Assembly (NCBI GenBank): GCA_905233965.1
Contig: CAJOFG010000138.1
Span: 1 to 5,205 of the forward strand
Origin: an uncultured Selenomonadaceae bacterium
Lineage (GTDB): Bacteria; Bacillota; Negativicutes; Selenomonadales; Selenomonadaceae
Direction of reading: 5' to 3'
DNA length: 5,205 bases
Below are positions 4,965-5,205 of this stretch, piece by piece. Position 1 is the stretch's first letter. Each line of letters opens with the position of its first letter. Both the position numbers and the translations under genes were made by a program. Under the pieces are notes generated by a model. It was not told the origin of the DNA. It saw nothing but the letters and a program-made list of their open reading frames with translations, and searched no databases.

Positions 4965-5205
4965 AGCGGCGAAAAAAATTTTGGTGACGGCACACATCAA
5001 CCCGGACGGCGATGCAATAGGTTCTGCTTTGGCAATGCTCCATATGCTCGAATCGATGAATAAAGAGGTTCGCGCTTACATTGACGACAAACTGCCGAAA
5101 AATTTTTCCGTCCTTCCCCGCGAAAATGAAATCAGACGACCGGAGCCGGACGAAAAATTCGACGCGGATTTGTTAATCATTCTCGACACCGCGCCGGACA
5201 GAATC
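4927..5205 (+). CDS. nrnA: DHH-family phosphoesterase, NrnA-like (C-terminus beyond right edge)
   Basis: This is the N-terminal 93 residues of a DHH phosphoesterase, most likely NrnA, which degrades very short RNA (nano-RNA) and, in some species, dephosphorylates pAp. The reading frame is open to the right edge; the family is usually about 310-330 residues, so roughly 70 percent is missing. The metal-binding motif AHINPDGDAIGSALAML (22-38; H23, D27, D29) is clear. A second motif, DLLIILDTAPDR (81-92, D87), follows. The DHH triad itself and the DHHA1 domain would lie outside the window. The TTG start gives MKITIRETAEKIKAAKKILV, a normal family N-terminus, with AAGGAG 10 bases upstream. The gene overlaps the end of rbfA by 38 bases, so the two are probably translationally coupled; rbfA-nrnA is a common order in Bacillota. 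A RecJ-like exonuclease is less likely given the short N-terminus and the neighbour. Confidence 0.9.
   Translation, partial: MKITIRETAEKIKAAKKILVTAHINPDGDAIGSALAMLHMLESMNKEVRAYIDDKLPKNFSVLPRENEIRRPEPDEKFDADLLIILDTAPDRI

Noticed and set aside
1..5205. CRISPR arrays, insertion sequences, tRNA or rRNA genes
   Set aside because: No regularly spaced repeats, transposase motifs, terminal inverted repeats or recognisable tRNA/rRNA sequence were seen on either strand.

Overview
The window looks like ordinary chromosomal DNA of a Gram-positive-lineage bacterium (Bacillota). The most likely group is Negativicutes/Selenomonadales, but this is an inference from gene content: a NagE-type PTS permease, an AroH-class chorismate mutase like that of Bacillus, strong AGGAG-type ribosome binding sites, and an rbfA-nrnA pair. 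Base composition is moderate, with striking alternation of GC-rich CCGG/CGCC blocks and A-tract/T-tract runs. No mobile element, CRISPR array, tRNA or rRNA was seen.

Layout. On the minus strand, from the left edge to 868, lies the N-terminal three quarters of the membrane domain of an N-acetylglucosamine PTS permease (nagE); its C-terminus runs off the window. A 239-base divergent intergenic region (869-1107) follows, with a good plus-strand promoter and a weaker minus-strand candidate. From 1108 to the right edge everything is on the plus strand, tightly packed and apparently one transcription unit. In order it holds a miniature, degenerate ABC-F-like ATPase split in two by a frameshift (1108-1578 and 1613-2167), aroH-type chorismate mutase (2186-2551), sbcD nuclease (2568-3722), a small two-helix membrane protein resembling DUF4405 (3724-3972), a YfcE-type metallophosphodiesterase (3975-4544), rbfA (4563-4964), and the start of an NrnA/DHH phosphoesterase (4927 to the edge).

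How the genes fit together. The plus-strand unit is a mixed housekeeping operon: aromatic amino acid synthesis (chorismate to prephenate), DNA end processing (SbcD), ribosome maturation (RbfA), and nucleotide/RNA turnover (NrnA, possibly YfcE). Junctions are short or overlapping (1 base, 2 bases, 38-base overlap), so translational coupling is likely. Two usual neighbours are missing: sbcC does not follow sbcD, and infB does not precede rbfA.

Most unusual part. The ABC-F-like locus has both nucleotide-binding halves but lacks recognisable signature motifs and has lost both H-switch histidines. Its second half also has substitutions at the Walker A lysine and the catalytic glutamate. Both halves are shortened by a similar amount between Walker A and Walker B, yet the reading frames stay open for about 1 kb. 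It is either a decaying pseudogene or a repurposed non-ATPase descendant of ABC-F. No clearly new multi-gene system could be demonstrated.
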